Below, piece by piece: positions 33,121 to 34,029 of a stretch of 34,029 bases of DNA; the first letter of the stretch is position 1, and each line of letters begins with the position of its first letter. A program made the position numbers and the translations under genes. The stretch covers positions 1-34,029 of the forward strand of contig ONMJ01000022.1 of NCBI GenBank assembly GCA_900318955.1, in the 5' to 3' direction. The notes beneath the pieces were generated by a model. That model was not told the origin of the DNA. It worked only from the letters and a program-made list of their open reading frames with translations, and did not search any database. Source of the DNA: an uncultured Bacteroidales bacterium (lineage in GTDB: Bacteria; Bacteroidota; Bacteroidia; Bacteroidales; UBA932).

Positions 33121-34029
33121 ATGAAAACCACAGAAATAATGGCCCGTCTTAAGGCCAAGTATCCCCTGGAGAACGAGTATCTCCAGGCTGTTCAGGAAGT
33201 TCTCGAATCCATCGAAGATGTCTACAATCAGCATCCCGAGTTCGAGAAGGCAAAAATCGTCGAGAGAATGGTGGAGCCTGACCGTATCTTCACATTCAGG
33301 GTGACCTGGGTTGATGATATGGGAGAGGTCCAGACAAACCTCGGATACCGTATCCAGTTCAACAGCGCTATTGGACCATATAAGGGAGGTCTCCGTTTCC
33401 ACAGAGCTGTCACCCCTTCGATGCTTAAGTTCCTCGGCTTCGAGCAGACTTTCAAGAACGCCCTGACAACCCTTCCTATGGGAGGAGCTAAGGGAGGATC
33501 TGATTTCGATCCGGTAGGGAAGTCCGATGCAGAGATTATGCGCTTCTGCCAGGCCTTCATGCTTGAACTTTGGAACTGCATAGGCCCGGATCAGGATATC
33601 CCGGCAGGTGACGTAGGTGTCGGCGGCCGTGAAATCGGTTATCTCGACGGTATGTATCGTAAACTTGCAAGAGAATACAATACAGGCGTTCTTACAGGAA
33701 AGGGTGCAACATGGGGAGGCTCTATCCTCCGTCCGGAGGCAACCGGTTATGGCGCTCTCTATTTCACCCAGCATCTCCTTCATAAGGCAGGACATGATAT
33801 CAAGGGTAAGAAGGTCGCTCTATCCGGCTTTGGCAATGTGGCTTGGGGTGCTGCCAAGAAGGCAACCCAGCTCGGCGCAAAGGTCGTAGCTATCTCGGGC
33901 CCTGACGGAGTTTGCCACATTCCTGACGGTATTACAGAGGAAATGATTGACTATATGCTCGTTATGAGGGCGTCCAACCGTAATATGGTAGAGGACATGG
34001 CAGTCAAGTTCCCCGACAAGGCGAAGTTC
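33121..34029 (+). CDS. gdhA: Glutamate dehydrogenase, 3' end cut by window edge
   Basis: 303 codons are present with no stop; the full protein should be about 445 residues. It interconverts 2-oxoglutarate plus ammonia and glutamate. The type I hexameric family motifs are clear: GYRIQFNSAIGPYKGGLRFH, the catalytic-lysine region LPMGGAKGGSDFDP, PAGDVGVGGREIGY, and the start of the Rossmann domain (KVALSGFGNVAWGAAKK). The family and the length before the Rossmann motif suggest the NADP-type biosynthetic enzyme, but cofactor choice is not proven here. Confidence 0.95.
   Translation, partial: MKTTEIMARLKAKYPLENEYLQAVQEVLESIEDVYNQHPEFEKAKIVERMVEPDRIFTFRVTWVDDMGEVQTNLGYRIQFNSAIGPYKGGLRFHRAVTPSMLKFLGFEQTFKNALTTLPMGGAKGGSDFDPVGKSDAEIMRFCQAFMLELWNCIGPDQDIPAGDVGVGGREIGYLDGMYRKLAREYNTGVLTGKGATWGGSILRPEATGYGALYFTQHLLHKAGHDIKGKKVALSGFGNVAWGAAKKATQLGAKVVAISGPDGVCHIPDGITEEMIDYMLVMRASNRNMVEDMAVKFPDKAKF

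Noticed and set aside
1-34029. CRISPR arrays, insertion sequences, rRNA genes or defence islands
   Set aside because: No regularly spaced direct repeats, transposase genes, Cas-like proteins or rRNA segments were seen. The only mobile-element sign is the serine recombinase at the left edge.

Overview
The window is chromosomal DNA from a member of the order Bacteroidales (Bacteroidota). The evidence is a SusC/SusD pair, BACON-domain lipoproteins, a NigD-like lipoprotein, the Rpb6-type omega subunit of this phylum, a 2-oxoacid:ferredoxin oxidoreductase with fused gamma/alpha subunit, and many promoters of the Bacteroidota type (TTTG, 19-21 bases, TAnnTTTG). The genus cannot be fixed from sequence alone.

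Layout. (1) 1-1332: the 3' part of a large serine recombinase gene, read rightwards, whose last codons run through the terminator and 3' end of a tRNA-His gene on the other strand (1324-1397). This looks like the end of an integrated element. (2) 1452-2611 (minus): a NigD-like lipoprotein gene overlapping by 4 bases a Fur-family regulator gene with its own promoter. (3) 2694-14362 (minus): seven closely spaced genes read leftwards from one promoter near 14411-14442. In order of transcription they are a BACON-type lipoprotein, a BACON/DUF5689-like lipoprotein, an endonuclease/exonuclease/phosphatase (EEP) lipoprotein, SusC, SusD, a two-BACON lipoprotein and a second BACON/DUF5689-like lipoprotein. 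Upstream lie an 80-codon ORF and a large multidomain EEP lipoprotein (14646-17111) with its own promoter. (4) 17213-21081 (plus): trxB, bamD, rpoZ, recN. (5) 21088-24537 (minus): a Skp-like lipoprotein, a group 4-like glycosyltransferase and a LysM/periplasmic-binding-fold protein. (6) 24588-30142: pdxJ (minus) divergent from nadK-uppS-bamA-skp (plus). (7) 30224-34029 (plus): korA, korB and the start of gdhA, which is cut by the window edge.

The most interesting part is region 2-3. The locus encodes a surface uptake complex and two phosphodiesterase/nuclease-fold enzymes but no glycoside hydrolase, lyase or sulfatase, so it is more likely to scavenge a phosphodiester substrate (extracellular nucleic acid, or possibly a phospholipid or inositol phosphate) than a glycan. 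Two nearly identical long inverted repeats with GCC/GGC cores lie across the -33 element and against the -7 element of exactly two promoters: that of the seven-gene operon and that of the Fur-family gene at its far end. The simplest reading is an autoregulated metal- or redox-responsive repressor controlling this uptake operon. This is inferred from sequence and untested.

Regions 4-7 are core housekeeping: thiol redox, outer-membrane protein assembly (BamA, BamD, two Skp-like chaperones), transcription, DNA repair, vitamin B6, NADP and undecaprenyl phosphate synthesis, and 2-oxoglutarate/glutamate metabolism. No intergenic stretch exceeds 300 bases, and I saw no CRISPR array, rRNA gene or insertion sequence.
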